From: Chara braunii
Lineage: Eukaryota; Streptophyta; Charophyceae; Charales; Characeae
DNA length: 21,422 nucleotides
Reading direction: 5' to 3'
Assembly (NCBI GenBank): GCA_003427395.1
Contig: BFEA01000060.1
Location: forward strand, 1,034,945 to 1,056,366
Of this stretch, positions 9,950 to 18,420 are shown in pieces. Positions within the stretch are counted from its first letter, which is position 1. Every line of letters begins with the position of its first letter. A program made the position numbers and the translations under genes. A model generated the notes under the pieces. It had not been told where the DNA came from. It saw only the letters and a list, made by a program, of their open reading frames with translations, and did no database searches.

Positions 9950-10321
9950 CGAGTTCTCACAGTACTCAATTCTCAGCAATCGGTTCTCAGTATTCAGTTC
10001 TTATATTCAGCTCCAAACAATCAATTTAGCAGGCACATCAGCAATCAGATCAATCACTTGCGAAACAGCAATCAGAGCGACAATCATCAGATCAATAGTT
10101 GGGTCAGCAACCGTTCAACCTCCTAATCAACATCAAGATGCAGCGCTCAGAAAACAACAGTTAGTTATTAGCAAAAAGCTTCCACTAGCTCAGCAATTAG
10201 TCATCAGCAAACATTTAATCAGCAATCAGTCATTATAAGCAATCAGTTTCAGCAATCAGTTTCAGCAATCAGTTTTCAGCAATCAGTTTTTCAGCAATCA
10301 TTTTTTAGCAATCAGTTTCCT
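9950..10321 (+). repeat. AATCAG-Tn-CAGC repeat with growing T tract
   Basis: From about 9950 the sequence is rich in CAGCAATCAG words. It ends in a regular block (10241-10321) of AATCAG-Tn-CAGC units in which n is 3, 3, 4, 5, 6 and then 3; the fifth unit has lost a G and a C. The CAGTTTCAGCA core is shared with the 957-1027 repeat. It sits just upstream of the 220-aa ORF, so it is probably untranslated leader or spacer DNA. A 111-codon frame covering it (9903-10238) is a by-product of the repeat. Confidence 0.75.
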
Positions 10322-10384
10322 GCGGCCAGTTTGGTTGACAGTTTTCAGGGATAGTCAGAACCGCTTGTACCGGCAAGAGTACTC

Positions 10385-11047
10385 ATGAGCACAGTTCAGT
10401 CTACTCCGGTCAGTGAATCAGTGCTGATCAGCCTCAACCGGATTTCATGCAAAGAGGCATTCCATTATCAGTATGTTAGTGCCATTGGTTTCAGACAGGG
10501 AGATCTGTTAATCTTCATTGTCCGGACCAGTTTTGCTGATGGCACTATCCACGATCTTAGGCCCTATCTGAAAAAGGGCAAGGAGACTCATGAGCTTTTT
10601 GATCCAGTCTGGATCTCGGCTACTGACTACCTTGAGCAGAGAGAGAGAGAGCTAGATGAGAGTGGCACTACGCTGATCCGCAGCTTCGGGCCTATGCTCT
10701 ATACTGACTATCCTAGGCCTCCAGTCCCTTCTCTCCTCACAGATGGTACGAGTTGGCTGGATGTGATTGGATTGACGAAGAGGTACGTCTCTCCGGCGGT
10801 GATCGACATCGAGGCGCTGACTGAGCCCACCGAGTATCCCTACCTCAGACGAGGGAACTTTTCAGTGGACGGGCTGCCCACACTGTGGGAGGAGTTTTGC
10901 TCCATGGTTGATTACCGGGTCATGTGCCTCGGATGGTCGTGTTCAGAGCTTGCTGGCTACAGGTGGCTTTTTGTCACGAAGCCTCAGTCTCATATTGTAC
11001 GCGGGCGTGGGTCTCGACACGAGAGAGGAGTAGTGAAAGGAGATTGA
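10385..11047 (+). CDS. Hypothetical 220-aa protein, possible element accessory ORF
   Basis: An uninterrupted frame from ATG 10385 to TGA 11045-11047; the nearest in-frame upstream stop is TAG 10352, so this is the first ATG. Composition is that of a real soluble protein: mixed secondary structure, several Trp and Tyr, no low complexity, and a basic tail (RGRGSRHERGVVKGD). No signal peptide or membrane segment is evident and I recognise no family. Near the C-terminus the words LRR, PTLW and YRV occur in order with spacing close to that at the N-terminus of ORF Y (12578-13606), hinting that both are post-pol proteins of related retroelements. Unlike neighbouring element genes it has no stops, so it may be young or still expressed. 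Host origin is not excluded. Confidence 0.55.
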   Translation: MSTVQSTPVSESVLISLNRISCKEAFHYQYVSAIGFRQGDLLIFIVRTSFADGTIHDLRPYLKKGKETHELFDPVWISATDYLEQRERELDESGTTLIRSFGPMLYTDYPRPPVPSLLTDGTSWLDVIGLTKRYVSPAVIDIEALTEPTEYPYLRRGNFSVDGLPTLWEEFCSMVDYRVMCLGWSCSELAGYRWLFVTKPQSHIVRGRGSRHERGVVKGD

Positions 11048-11735
11048 GATGGGCCAGAGGGATGAGTGAGGACTCTTGAGAGGTGCAAACCATACCCGTT
11101 TATGTGTACTTTCTGAGATTATTATGAGTTTTCATTCTTCCCTCATCCAATTGCCCCTGTCTTTGCTCAAGTCAGTCAGTCTTATTTTCTGCATTATTCT
11201 TGATTGATGATTGCCTTCGTGGATGTTTTGTCATAGTTCTCAAAATTGGATTGACATAATTGATGCATGCATAGCACCCTATAATTTTATGATTATTACT
11301 TGCATAATTCTCTGTTGTTCCGAGTCAAAATAAAAGATTCCTAAGACCGGGGACCGGCGAAGACCGCAATTGAAGGGTCTCGCTCGAAGCCGGACGCACA
11401 CAACAGGAAGGGATTTGCATTATTTAATTTATTTTATTTATTGCAATCATGTACAAAATCCTGCGTGACAGCCTGTTGGCTTTCCGGTCGTCCTGAGAGG
11501 CTCGATTAGAAAAAGTGCGACAGCGGACGGTGGCGCGCCAGACATCCATCCGACCAACCATTCTACCGGTCGTCCCAGCACACCCAGCCTGAAGAAGCGA
11601 CGAAAAAGACGAAGAAGCAAGGGTACTAATGCAATTTTTCACCGATCCCGATTTCTCGTAATTGGTCCAATCTTCCTAGCTTAAGACCCCTGGTTGCAAC
11701 CGCGCAGAAACTCGCGCGTTACAGAAAGTGGTTCA
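11048..11735. other. AT-rich 3' flank, no gene
   Basis: AT-rich DNA follows the 220-aa ORF. An AATAAA at 11329-11334 on the plus strand could serve as its polyadenylation signal, about 280 bases after the stop. A TTTATTTA-rich stretch lies at 11418-11446. The 72-codon minus-strand frame at 11424-11642 has no motif and is not called. Confidence 0.3.
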
Positions 11736-11773
11736 TCACATATGTGACGCCCAGGGGGTTCCAAAATTTAGCA
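11736..11773 (+). repeat. Palindrome and LTR-terminus-like sequence
   Basis: TCACATATGTGA (11736-11747) is a perfect 12-base palindrome. Overlapping it, TGTGACGCCC starts at 11743 and is followed by AAAATTTA, a form often seen at the TG end of Gypsy LTRs. No second copy was found in the window, so an LTR is not demonstrated. The palindrome GACACGTGTC at 11792-11801 is nearby. Confidence 0.25.
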
Positions 11774-12075
11774 ACCTCCTGCTTGCTAGTTGACACGTGT
11801 CGATTTCTCTAATCGATCGACACGCGGAGCAATTCTCTGTATGCTACTTACCGCTCGATTGCGTGTGGACGTCATCCAACGCGGCAACTCTGCTCTTGTA
11901 CCGGTTCCTCAGATTGGGTTCTTCGACGATCCAAGGACGGGATCTTTCTCGTGCCGTCTCCGCGAAAACGTGCCATCAACCATGCATGAGTGCAACAGGG
12001 GAGGGGTAGATCCTAGACCTTAGACGTTCCCGGGGAATGGCAGTCGGATCATCGAGGGTGGAGGTGGCGGATGGC

Positions 12076-12657
12076 TCAGGGGAGAGGGGGCATGAAGCGG
12101 TTGATGGCGGGAGAGGCGAAATTAGGAAGGGTAGCGTAGTGGAAGGAGCGATGGATGGGGGGGAAACGAGGGACCTCATGAAGATGACGAAAAGCGGCAA
12201 TATAATTGGGGTAGATGGTGGAAAGGGTCCGTCGCACGGCGGCGTGAAAATCTTCATAATTTTTGCAGGCGGGAATAGTCCCAGACACAATACAGTATAC
12301 TTCTACGTGGTTATATTCCCTCCAGTCTGCACTAAATAGGAGCACATGAAGGAGAAAGGAATCAACCACAGAGCGAGTAGTGACGTGTGGATAGGCAGAG
12401 ACTAGAAGGCGGGTAGCGTAGAGATGGTAAAAAAGGTGATGGGGGAACGGACACCATCCATCGGGGAACGGGGGTCTAAGGGGGAGGCGGGTGAGCATGA
12501 GGTAGTCACGGGGTCGGCGAGAGAACGACCAGGGACGAAGCCCGAACGTCGAGATCTTGATGTAGACGAAGGGAGGATTAGGACGGGGAGCCGGAGGGAG
12601 CTGGCGATTCACTTCTTCTTCTTCTTCGGCTCCGTGATCCCTCTGCTGTGGTTCCAT
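12076..12657 (-). CDS. ORF Z, hypothetical post-pol protein
   Basis: A minus-strand frame open for up to 213 codons (12717-12076). ATG at 12657 is the more natural start and gives about 193 residues, overlapping the end of ORF Y by 80 bases in a different frame. The start is acidic and Pro-rich. The rest is aromatic-rich (FPHHLFYHLY, DWREYNHVEVYCIV, TIYPNYIAAFRHLHEV), with codon third positions strongly biased to C and T, as expected of a coding frame. No family is recognised. The complementary plus strand also has a shorter open frame (12037-12339), less protein-like. It could be an independent gene, the C-terminal part of ORF Y displaced by a frameshift, or chance. Confidence 0.4.
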   Translation of the reverse strand: MEPQQRDHGAEEEEEVNRQLPPAPRPNPPFVYIKISTFGLRPWSFSRRPRDYLMLTRLPLRPPFPDGWCPFPHHLFYHLYATRLLVSAYPHVTTRSVVDSFLLHVLLFSADWREYNHVEVYCIVSGTIPACKNYEDFHAAVRRTLSTIYPNYIAAFRHLHEVPRFPPIHRSFHYATLPNFASPAINRFMPPLP

Positions 12658-13606
12658 TGTCTTCCTCTTCTGGCATCTCTGGATCACGCCACGGGTCTCC
12701 GATCGACGGATCGACAAAGGATACGTCTATTGCGGGTCGCTTTCCCTCCGCGGTTTCCTGGCGCTTCCGTTTCCTGCGCTCTCGTGCTCGTTCTCGCGCC
12801 GCGTCGCGCACTTCAGCCTCGAATCCTTCGCACTCCGATCCTGATAGCCCGCTTCCTTCTTCTTCTTCTGGTTCCACCCCCTCGTCCTGCGCCTGCGGCA
12901 GGTTTGATTCGTCGGCTATCCCTGCCTCTCTTTCCGGTACCTAGTCCAGATCGTCCTTTTCCTCACTCGATGGCTCTTCTTCTTCCTCTTCTTCGTTTGC
13001 TCCCCTTATCTCCTCGTCCTGCGACACGTTTTGCCTCGCAATTGGGTCCCAAAACGTGAGATCGGTAACATTGATCTCCAAGTAGAGCGCCTGGGAGGGA
13101 TAGAGACAATTATCCCCGTCGATTTCCTTGCATGTGGACCACACAAGGTGCGGCTCGAGCGTTCGAGATAGCACGTGGGTGTCAGGCTGCTTGTCATTGT
13201 GCGATAAGATGTCCAGGGGCAGATCGTCCACCAGCTGAGTCAAAAACACCAGCAACTCGTCCGTGATCAAGGTGAGATTGCCCTTCTCCACCTTCCGGAA
13301 CAGGAATCCCAGCAGGTCGCCCTGCTCTGCTGTCCTCCAGGCTTGGATGATCAGAAACTCCACGCTGTCTTCTGGGTGCTCCGGCCCTTCTCCAAATGGG
13401 GCCGCCTCTGACCAGTGGAACTCTATCTCCAGTAGGCAGAAAGCGAGCTCGATATAGTTCTCCCACCACGCGTCCCACTACTCCTCACTCAATAGCGGCG
13501 CATTGTTCTCCTTAACACGGTAGGAGAGGATGGGAGCCCGCGCAGACTGCCAAAGGGTAGGGATGTTGGAGGGGAGGCCGAAATAGGAGACGCGACGAAG
13601 ACTCAT
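12578..13606 (-). pseudogene. ORF Y, 343-codon post-pol ORF with two TAG stops
   Basis: It starts at ATG 13604-13606, which overlaps the stop of ORF X as ATGA, and ends at TAA 12578-12580. TAG codons interrupt it at 13478-13480 (codon 43) and 12941-12943 (codon 222). The frame otherwise reads as one protein. Residues 1-195 are globular and rich in Trp and acidic residues (WDAWWENYIELAF, LLVFLTQLVDDLPLDIL). About 197-221 is an acidic run (EEEEEEEPSSEEKDDLD), about 265-275 a basic stretch (RERRKRKRQ) resembling a nuclear localisation signal, and the end is Arg/Ser/Pro rich (SRSRRRRRSESP). This suggests a nuclear or nucleic-acid-associated protein, by composition only. No family recognised. The N-terminal words LRR, PTLW and YRV also occur near the C-terminus of the 220-aa ORF at 10385. 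Confidence 0.6.
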
Positions 13607-14082
13607 TGGGGCGGCTCGAAGGGACGAAACTCCGGAAGCACGACCGCGGGCGATCTTCGAGACGAGCGGAGCTGGAGGTCCGTGTCATGCGCCGGTACGA
13701 TGGTATCTCCTCGTCGAGCCAGAAGATCCGTCCACGCCGTCCTTACCTCCCCAGCCCAAGTGCGCAACGTTCGATAGATGTCGGAGTGATTCGCCGACGG
13801 AATTGTTGTGATATCCCCCGTAAAGACGACAATGACAGCGATATGGCTAATCCCGGGAGGGGATAGCCATCGAAAGGCCGAGATCTCGGCCAGAATGCGC
13901 GAAGTTGCTTCTTCCGCGAATTGGAACTTTGTCGCCGTGTAGATCGCTGACGTACTGAAGAAAGCTGCAAACCGGAGGAGATCTGAGCAGAGATGGGGCC
14001 GCTGCACCTGCCGTATGACACTGATTCGCCCCCTTATAGTAAGAAGCCGCGCGCCGATCACTTGTTCTGTCACAAAGCTCAT
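13603..14082 (-). CDS. ORF X, 159-aa hypothetical post-pol protein
   Basis: It starts at ATG 14080-14082, sharing ATGA with the stop codon of pol, and ends at TGA 13603-13605, sharing ATGA with the start of ORF Y. The frame is uninterrupted, unlike pol. It has a probable helical middle (DLLRFAAFFSTSAIYTATKF, then AEEATSRILAEISAFRW), a hydrophobic patch (ISHIAVIVVFTG) and an Arg/Ser/Pro-rich end. No zinc finger, protease, chromodomain or clear transmembrane segment is seen, so there is no basis for calling it an envelope protein. The position suggests translation by reinitiation or stop-start coupling after pol. Function unknown. Confidence 0.55.
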   Translation of the reverse strand: MSFVTEQVIGARLLTIRGRISVIRQVQRPHLCSDLLRFAAFFSTSAIYTATKFQFAEEATSRILAEISAFRWLSPPGISHIAVIVVFTGDITTIPSANHSDIYRTLRTWAGEVRTAWTDLLARRGDTIVPAHDTDLQLRSSRRSPAVVLPEFRPFEPPQ

Positions 14083-15365
14083 GGCGATGGTGTCGGGGTG
14101 AGAGAGAGAGAATAGGAGGGAGACGGAGAGATAGGAGAGAGATCGTCGTCGCCTTCCCTATCGGAGGAGGAGGAATCGGATGGAGGCGAAGATGGAGAAG
14201 GAGGAAGGGGATGGAGGTAGGATACGTGGCGGATGATCAGTCGAGCCGATCGGCTGCCGGAGACCTGGGGCGCAAGTCGCACAGTGTTCACACCGTTCGA
14301 TCCGAGTTCGATCACGCGAAATCGCCCGAAGAATCGTGGCGCAAGCTTACCTTAGCGAGCACATTTCCTCACTTGCATGATGTCCCCTAATTTGTACTGG
14401 GGCCGCATACCCGCATTCCCATTCCGGGCCTCGTAACTTCGGACCTGTTGGCCTTGGGCTAGTTCGGTCATTTTCTGTCGTTTTCGGGCCAGCCTGGGCA
14501 GTGACCGTTCCATTAGCTCTAGGAGCCGTTTGGCCTTGTCCCGAGCCGTAGCCCTGGTCGGCCGTCGGTTCAATGTAGATTCATTCGGGAGGCTTGGTAT
14601 CGAAACGCAAGCGACACTATTGGTCCTTAATTGAAAGGGGCTTAGCCCCGTCGATTCGTGGGGCGTTCCGCGATGGACCGCCAGGATGTGATCGACGATA
14701 TCGGGCCAGGGTCTCGGATCCCATGCCACGATGTTTTGTCGCAACGCTGTCTTTATCATCCGGTTAGCGTTTTCGACCAGCCCGTTGGATTGTGACATGT
14801 GGGGTGCAGCGTTCCGTATGGCGACGCCATGTATGACCTGATTCTTTAACACTTCTCCTCTGAATTCAGCCCCGTCATCGGTCAGGATCTCTTCCGTATC
14901 CGGATGCATATCGAGGAAACGGTTGACATATCGCGCGATTTCCGTGGCTTGCCGCGTGCGACAAGGATATGCTTCGATCCATTTCAAGAAATGGTCGACA
15001 AATACCAATAGGATTGAATATTCACAGCTATTAGGGCAAGGGGGCACCATTATGTCGGTAGTGTTCATGCTCACTCTCTGAAATGGCCGTTCAACAACCG
15101 TGGGCACTATCGATCTTGACGGCTGAATCGGCGCCTTATCAGCGGCGCAGACTTGACAGTTGGCGACAATGTACTTCACATCGTCGCGGATATTGGACCA
15201 AAACCACTCATTTTTGTCGATAGCGGACTCCGTGATTTGTACGACAAAATGGGCCGCAGTTTCCTCATGGGCTGTCTTAACCCAGTCGTACCACATGAAC
15301 GGATGCGGCACTACCATCCAAATCCCACTGCCGTCCGTTTTCCGTTTTTCTAATCTACCCTCTAT
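14079..15365 (-). pseudogene. pol: Ty3/Gypsy integrase (HHCC, DDE core, GPY/F-like end)
   Basis: In one frame on the minus strand comes an HHCC zinc-binding module (HEETAAHF, later NCQVC), then the catalytic core. The first Asp is in NTTDIM, the second in LTDDGAEF and the Glu in SNGLVENANRM, with 34 residues between the last two, close to the usual 35. After a Lys/Arg-rich stretch the C-terminal module reads YKLGDIMQVRKC then KLAPRFFGRFRVIEL, GPY/F-like. There is no chromodomain; the end is a Ser/Pro/Asp-rich tail stopping at TGA 14079-14081. The core, from ATG 15317 to 14355, is intact; TAA at 14352-14354 (probable CAA) and TAG at 15366-15368 break the frame on either side. Catalytic residues survive although the protein is split. 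Confidence 0.88.
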
Positions 15366-15560
15366 CTATCGATAATCCCGAGCCCTTTCGTTGACCCTCC
15401 TCCGATCTTCCTTGGTGAAATTCTGGAGGGGGTTACTTACTAGGGTGGCAATTAAGGCAATATCCGTCCATACTTCGACCCTTCTAAACTTCCGGGTCTT
15501 TTCCAATCCTTCTGACGTGGCATCCAAAAAGCGAGCCTCGGTCGGAATCTTGTCGGTCCA

Positions 15561-15722
15561 GCACAAGGGGCACAACCACGGTTTACTATCGTTTCGGTAT
15601 TGGATGCATGAGCCATGGGCTCATGCGACGCACTGTCGACAATCTATCCAATCGACATACCCTTCCCCGTTAGGACACGTGGAGACCGAGTATACGCGGG
15701 AGATGGCTTCGCAAAAATAGCA
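15561..15722 (-). pseudogene. pol: PHD-finger-like C4HC3 module inside pol
   Basis: The integrase frame, read upstream past the TAG at 15366, contains a cysteine-rich module between RNase H and integrase. The ligands in order are CYFC (Cys codons 15720-15722 and 15711-15713), DCRQC, H-x2-C in AHGSC, and CPLC ending at 15561-15563. The spacing is C-x2-C-x23-C-x2-C-x4-H-x2-C-x11-C-x2-C, the C4HC3 pattern of PHD fingers. Trp two positions before the seventh Cys (PWLCPLC) is a PHD hallmark. The only stop inside (TGA 15621-15623) falls where PHD fingers usually have a conserved Trp, so TGG to TGA explains it. In other proteins PHD fingers bind histone H3 tails; here a role in chromatin targeting of integration is inference. 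All eight ligands are present. Confidence 0.7.
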
Positions 15723-15918
15723 AAATTTGTCAAGCAGGGAGAGGAGAGACGAAGAGGAAGGGGGGGAGAGAGGGGTAGCGGGGTTACCTCCATCACCCAT
15801 CGCCACCGATTCGCTTCTTACCACATGGGAGAACTGCCACTTGTCCGTACTTCGGCTCGTTAGTCAGGTCTGACTCTTTCCACGGTGTAATTTCCTCGCC
15901 CTTTGGTACCGTGGCAGG

Positions 15919-16310
15919 TCAATGCAGACGTGTCAGCCCGTCCTCGTTGTCGTGTCGCTCCGTCTTTCGATGGACGATATTGAAGTCGTATTCTTGTAGT
16001 CGCACCGCCCAACGGCCAATCATGCCCGTGTAGTTGGTGAGTTTCTTCAGCGCCAGCAGAGGCTCATGATCCGTTACGAGGCGAAACTTCTGTCCGTAGA
16101 GATACGGATGGAAGTACTGGATTCCCCAAACTACCGCATAGCACTCGCATTGGGGTGCGGAGTCGTTTCTTCGTTCGTCTGGTACGGTTCGATGTGTACT
16201 CGATGACGTGTTCGCGACCATCGTTCCCCTTTTGTGCTAAAATAGCGGAAATAGCTTCCGGTTGCTAGTCCGTGATGAGAATGAACTGCTTCGAGGGGTC
16301 CAGCCGAATC
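15919..16310 (-). pseudogene. pol: RNase H domain, frameshifted
   Basis: RNase H degrades RNA in the RNA:DNA hybrid during reverse transcription. The first Asp is in FILITD, just before a TAG at 16265-16267 that stands where family members have Trp (TDWQP-like). A one-base insertion near 16188 moves the reading from the RT frame into the frame 15919-16221, where ECYAVVWGIQYFHPYL supplies the Glu, LVTDHEPLLAL the next Asp and DNEDGLTRL the last acidic position. The frame ends at TGA 15919-15921. Sequence after it (about 15840-15918) still reads protein-like before a further frame change into the PHD-containing frame. Confidence 0.82.
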
Positions 16311-17887
16311 AAAATAGGGGCTGTTGCCAGAGCGTCTTTGAGGGTTGCAAAGGCCTGCTGGCACTCCGCGTCCCAATTGAGAGGATGGTCCTTCCGTAAC
16401 AGATTCGTTAGCGGTCGTGCAATCGCGGCAAAGCCCTTAATGAAGCGCCGATAGTACGACGCCAGTCCCAAGAAGGCTCGAACCTGCGTCCGTGACGTGG
16501 GAACCGGGGCTTCCTTCACCGCCGCAACTTTTCTCGAGTCCGGCCGCAATCATTCACATGTCACGACGTAGCCTAAGAACGAAATTTCCGAGAGGAAAAA
16601 ATCGTTTTTCTCGAGCGCAATCTTGAACCCAGCATCTCTCAGTGCGCCCAATGTCCATTCAATATGTTGCGCGTGCTCGTGATAAGTCTCCGAATAGACC
16701 AGGATGTCGTCCATGTACACGATCACGCAGAAGTTAATCATCCCTTGCGTCAGCCGTGTCTTATTGACGAAATTCTAGAACGTCATGTTCATTGCTCGCT
16801 GAAACGTGGCAGGTGCATTGCAAATTCTCATTGGACACCAAACCCACTGCCACGTACCCTCAAACAACACAAAGGCCGTTTTCGGTCGATCTTCTTCCCT
16901 TACCTGAATATGATGGAAGCCATGCCGAATATCAAACTTGCTGAAATAATTAGCGCACCCAATCGCATCCAACAGATCATCAATCCGAGGGAGGGGAGAC
17001 ACATCTTTGATCGTGATCTCATTCAGCTTGCGATAATCAATGCAAATGCGAATCGCCCCATTTTTCTTCGGCACTAATACTACGGGAAAGGACCAAGGTC
17101 TGGTAGCGGGTTCAATCTAACCACTGACTTCGAATTCCCGAATTCGTTCGAGAGCCTTTTTGCGTTCAATCAAGGAATAGTGATAAGGTTTACAATGAAT
17201 TAGGGAGTGATTTCCTGTCTGAATTTCATGTTGGATTACTAACGACAACCCGATGTCAGTGTCTAACACACTAATTGCTCCTTGGTATTCCGTTAGAATA
17301 TCCGCAATTACCCGGTGGATTTCATCTGGCACATATTGTGGGACGTGCAGTTCGAAAAGTTGGTCCCAGATCCGAACATCAATTTGTTTCGTGTTTACCT
17401 GTTTTGTCAAATCGGGTGGAGGCGCCGAGATGAATGAATGATCCGATCGCCAGGAGAACACCGTGGCCATCATTTGAGCATCTTCTTCTCGGATTGCCAC
17501 GTGTCCTTCCGGGTTAATTCCGTCACAAACATCCTGCCATGACACTTCCTTAGTTGCAATCTTTATCCCCATTCCGTCTGTTTCTGCTTCAAAACGCCCA
17601 GGGGGTTCCAGAGAGCTTGCTTCCGCCCCAAGCGTAACAATCTCACTTCTTTGGCCGAGGTTAGTACGGACTTGGGTAGATCCGTAATATCGCAGTAATG
17701 CTTCTTGTCGCTGTACCGGGCGAGGAGAAGGGCGATCCCTTCGTACAGAGTTTGCGGGGGTTCCAAAGAATCGACCATCCTCGAAATCTGCACGAGGGGC
17801 TCGCCTAAGATCATCGCCTTGGTCCTTTGAATTTTTCAGCTGGTCAGTTGCATCGTTCTTGCTATCATTTTGGGTGGTGGGTAACAA
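16265..17887 (-). pseudogene. pol: Ty3/Gypsy reverse transcriptase
   Basis: This copies element RNA into cDNA. The frame contains the fingers motif PKKNGAIRICIDYRKLN, the first catalytic Asp in YFSKFDIRHGFHHI, the thumb-side CNAPATFQRAMN, and the catalytic YMDD box (16706-16717). Connection motifs EISFLGYVVTCE and VRAFLGLASYYRRFIKGFA follow. Stops at 17117-17119 (TAG), 16775-16777 (TAG, where TFQNF is usual) and 16550-16552 (TGA) break it. Upstream, about 17200-17640, is the protease-RT linker. Near 17640 the protein-like reading passes from the gag-protease frame (17563-17814) to this frame, so a frameshift lies there and the first 80 or so codons of the 17887 frame are probably not natural. 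The catalytic residues are retained. Confidence 0.9.
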
Positions 17888-17913
17888 ACACGTTGTTGTG
17901 CCAATTTCAAGAT

Positions 17914-18420
17914 CTATGGATCATCCTCATCACTGCTTTCCGCATCTTCGGTTGATGACTTTCCCTCTGCGGGTTCGTCCCAGGAGATCATACGGAGAGT
18001 CCCTGTCATTATCGGCGAAACCCGCGGAACCGTGTTAATAGCAGTGCGAAGGGTCAATCGCATGGGCACAGCGTAGGGCTTTCCTCCTGTATTTCGGAGG
18101 ACGATCGCTCGTCGTTCGAAATCCAAGTTTGCTCGTAACACCACAAGAGCAGGGAGTCCGAAAAGAACGTCGTACGTATTAACATCTAGTACTACGACAT
18201 CCCCAAGCGCGTGTACTTTTCCTAATTGAAAGGCGATGTTGGTCATTCTCCCCACAGTTTTAATTTTTTCCTCATCTGCCGAAACAAGCTGATCTTTCTC
18301 GGTGAGCATGATCAGATTTTTTTTCCTGCCTGCCCTTTCGACCACTCTCAGTGAAATAGCCAACACAACTGCTCCCGAGTCTATAATTGCGTTGTAAGAA
18401 ATTCCTCAAATTTCTATATC
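17914..18420 (-). pseudogene. pol: Retropepsin-like aspartic protease
   Basis: This would cleave the gag-pol polyprotein. The active-site motif DSGA is at 18370-18381 in the sequence NAIIDSGAVVLAISL, which is the retropepsin pattern. A second characteristic stretch, DVVVLDVNTYDVLFGLPAL, matches the Gypsy protease flap and the (V/I)LG(L)P region. An acidic Ser/Asp/Glu tail follows. The frame is the gag frame, so gag and protease were fused without a frameshift. A TGA at 18406-18408, in IEI*GISYN, sits where Trp is likely; a TAG at 17914-17916 ends the readable portion. Confidence 0.82.

Noticed and set aside
12037-13059. Plus-strand frames at 12037-12339 and 12424-13059
   Set aside because: They are complements of ORFs Y and Z. 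The minus-strand frames fit better in codon bias, protein-like composition and position after pol.
12578-14082. ORFs X or Y as an envelope gene of an errantivirus-like element
   Set aside because: No signal peptide, transmembrane anchor or furin-type site is visible in either ORF.
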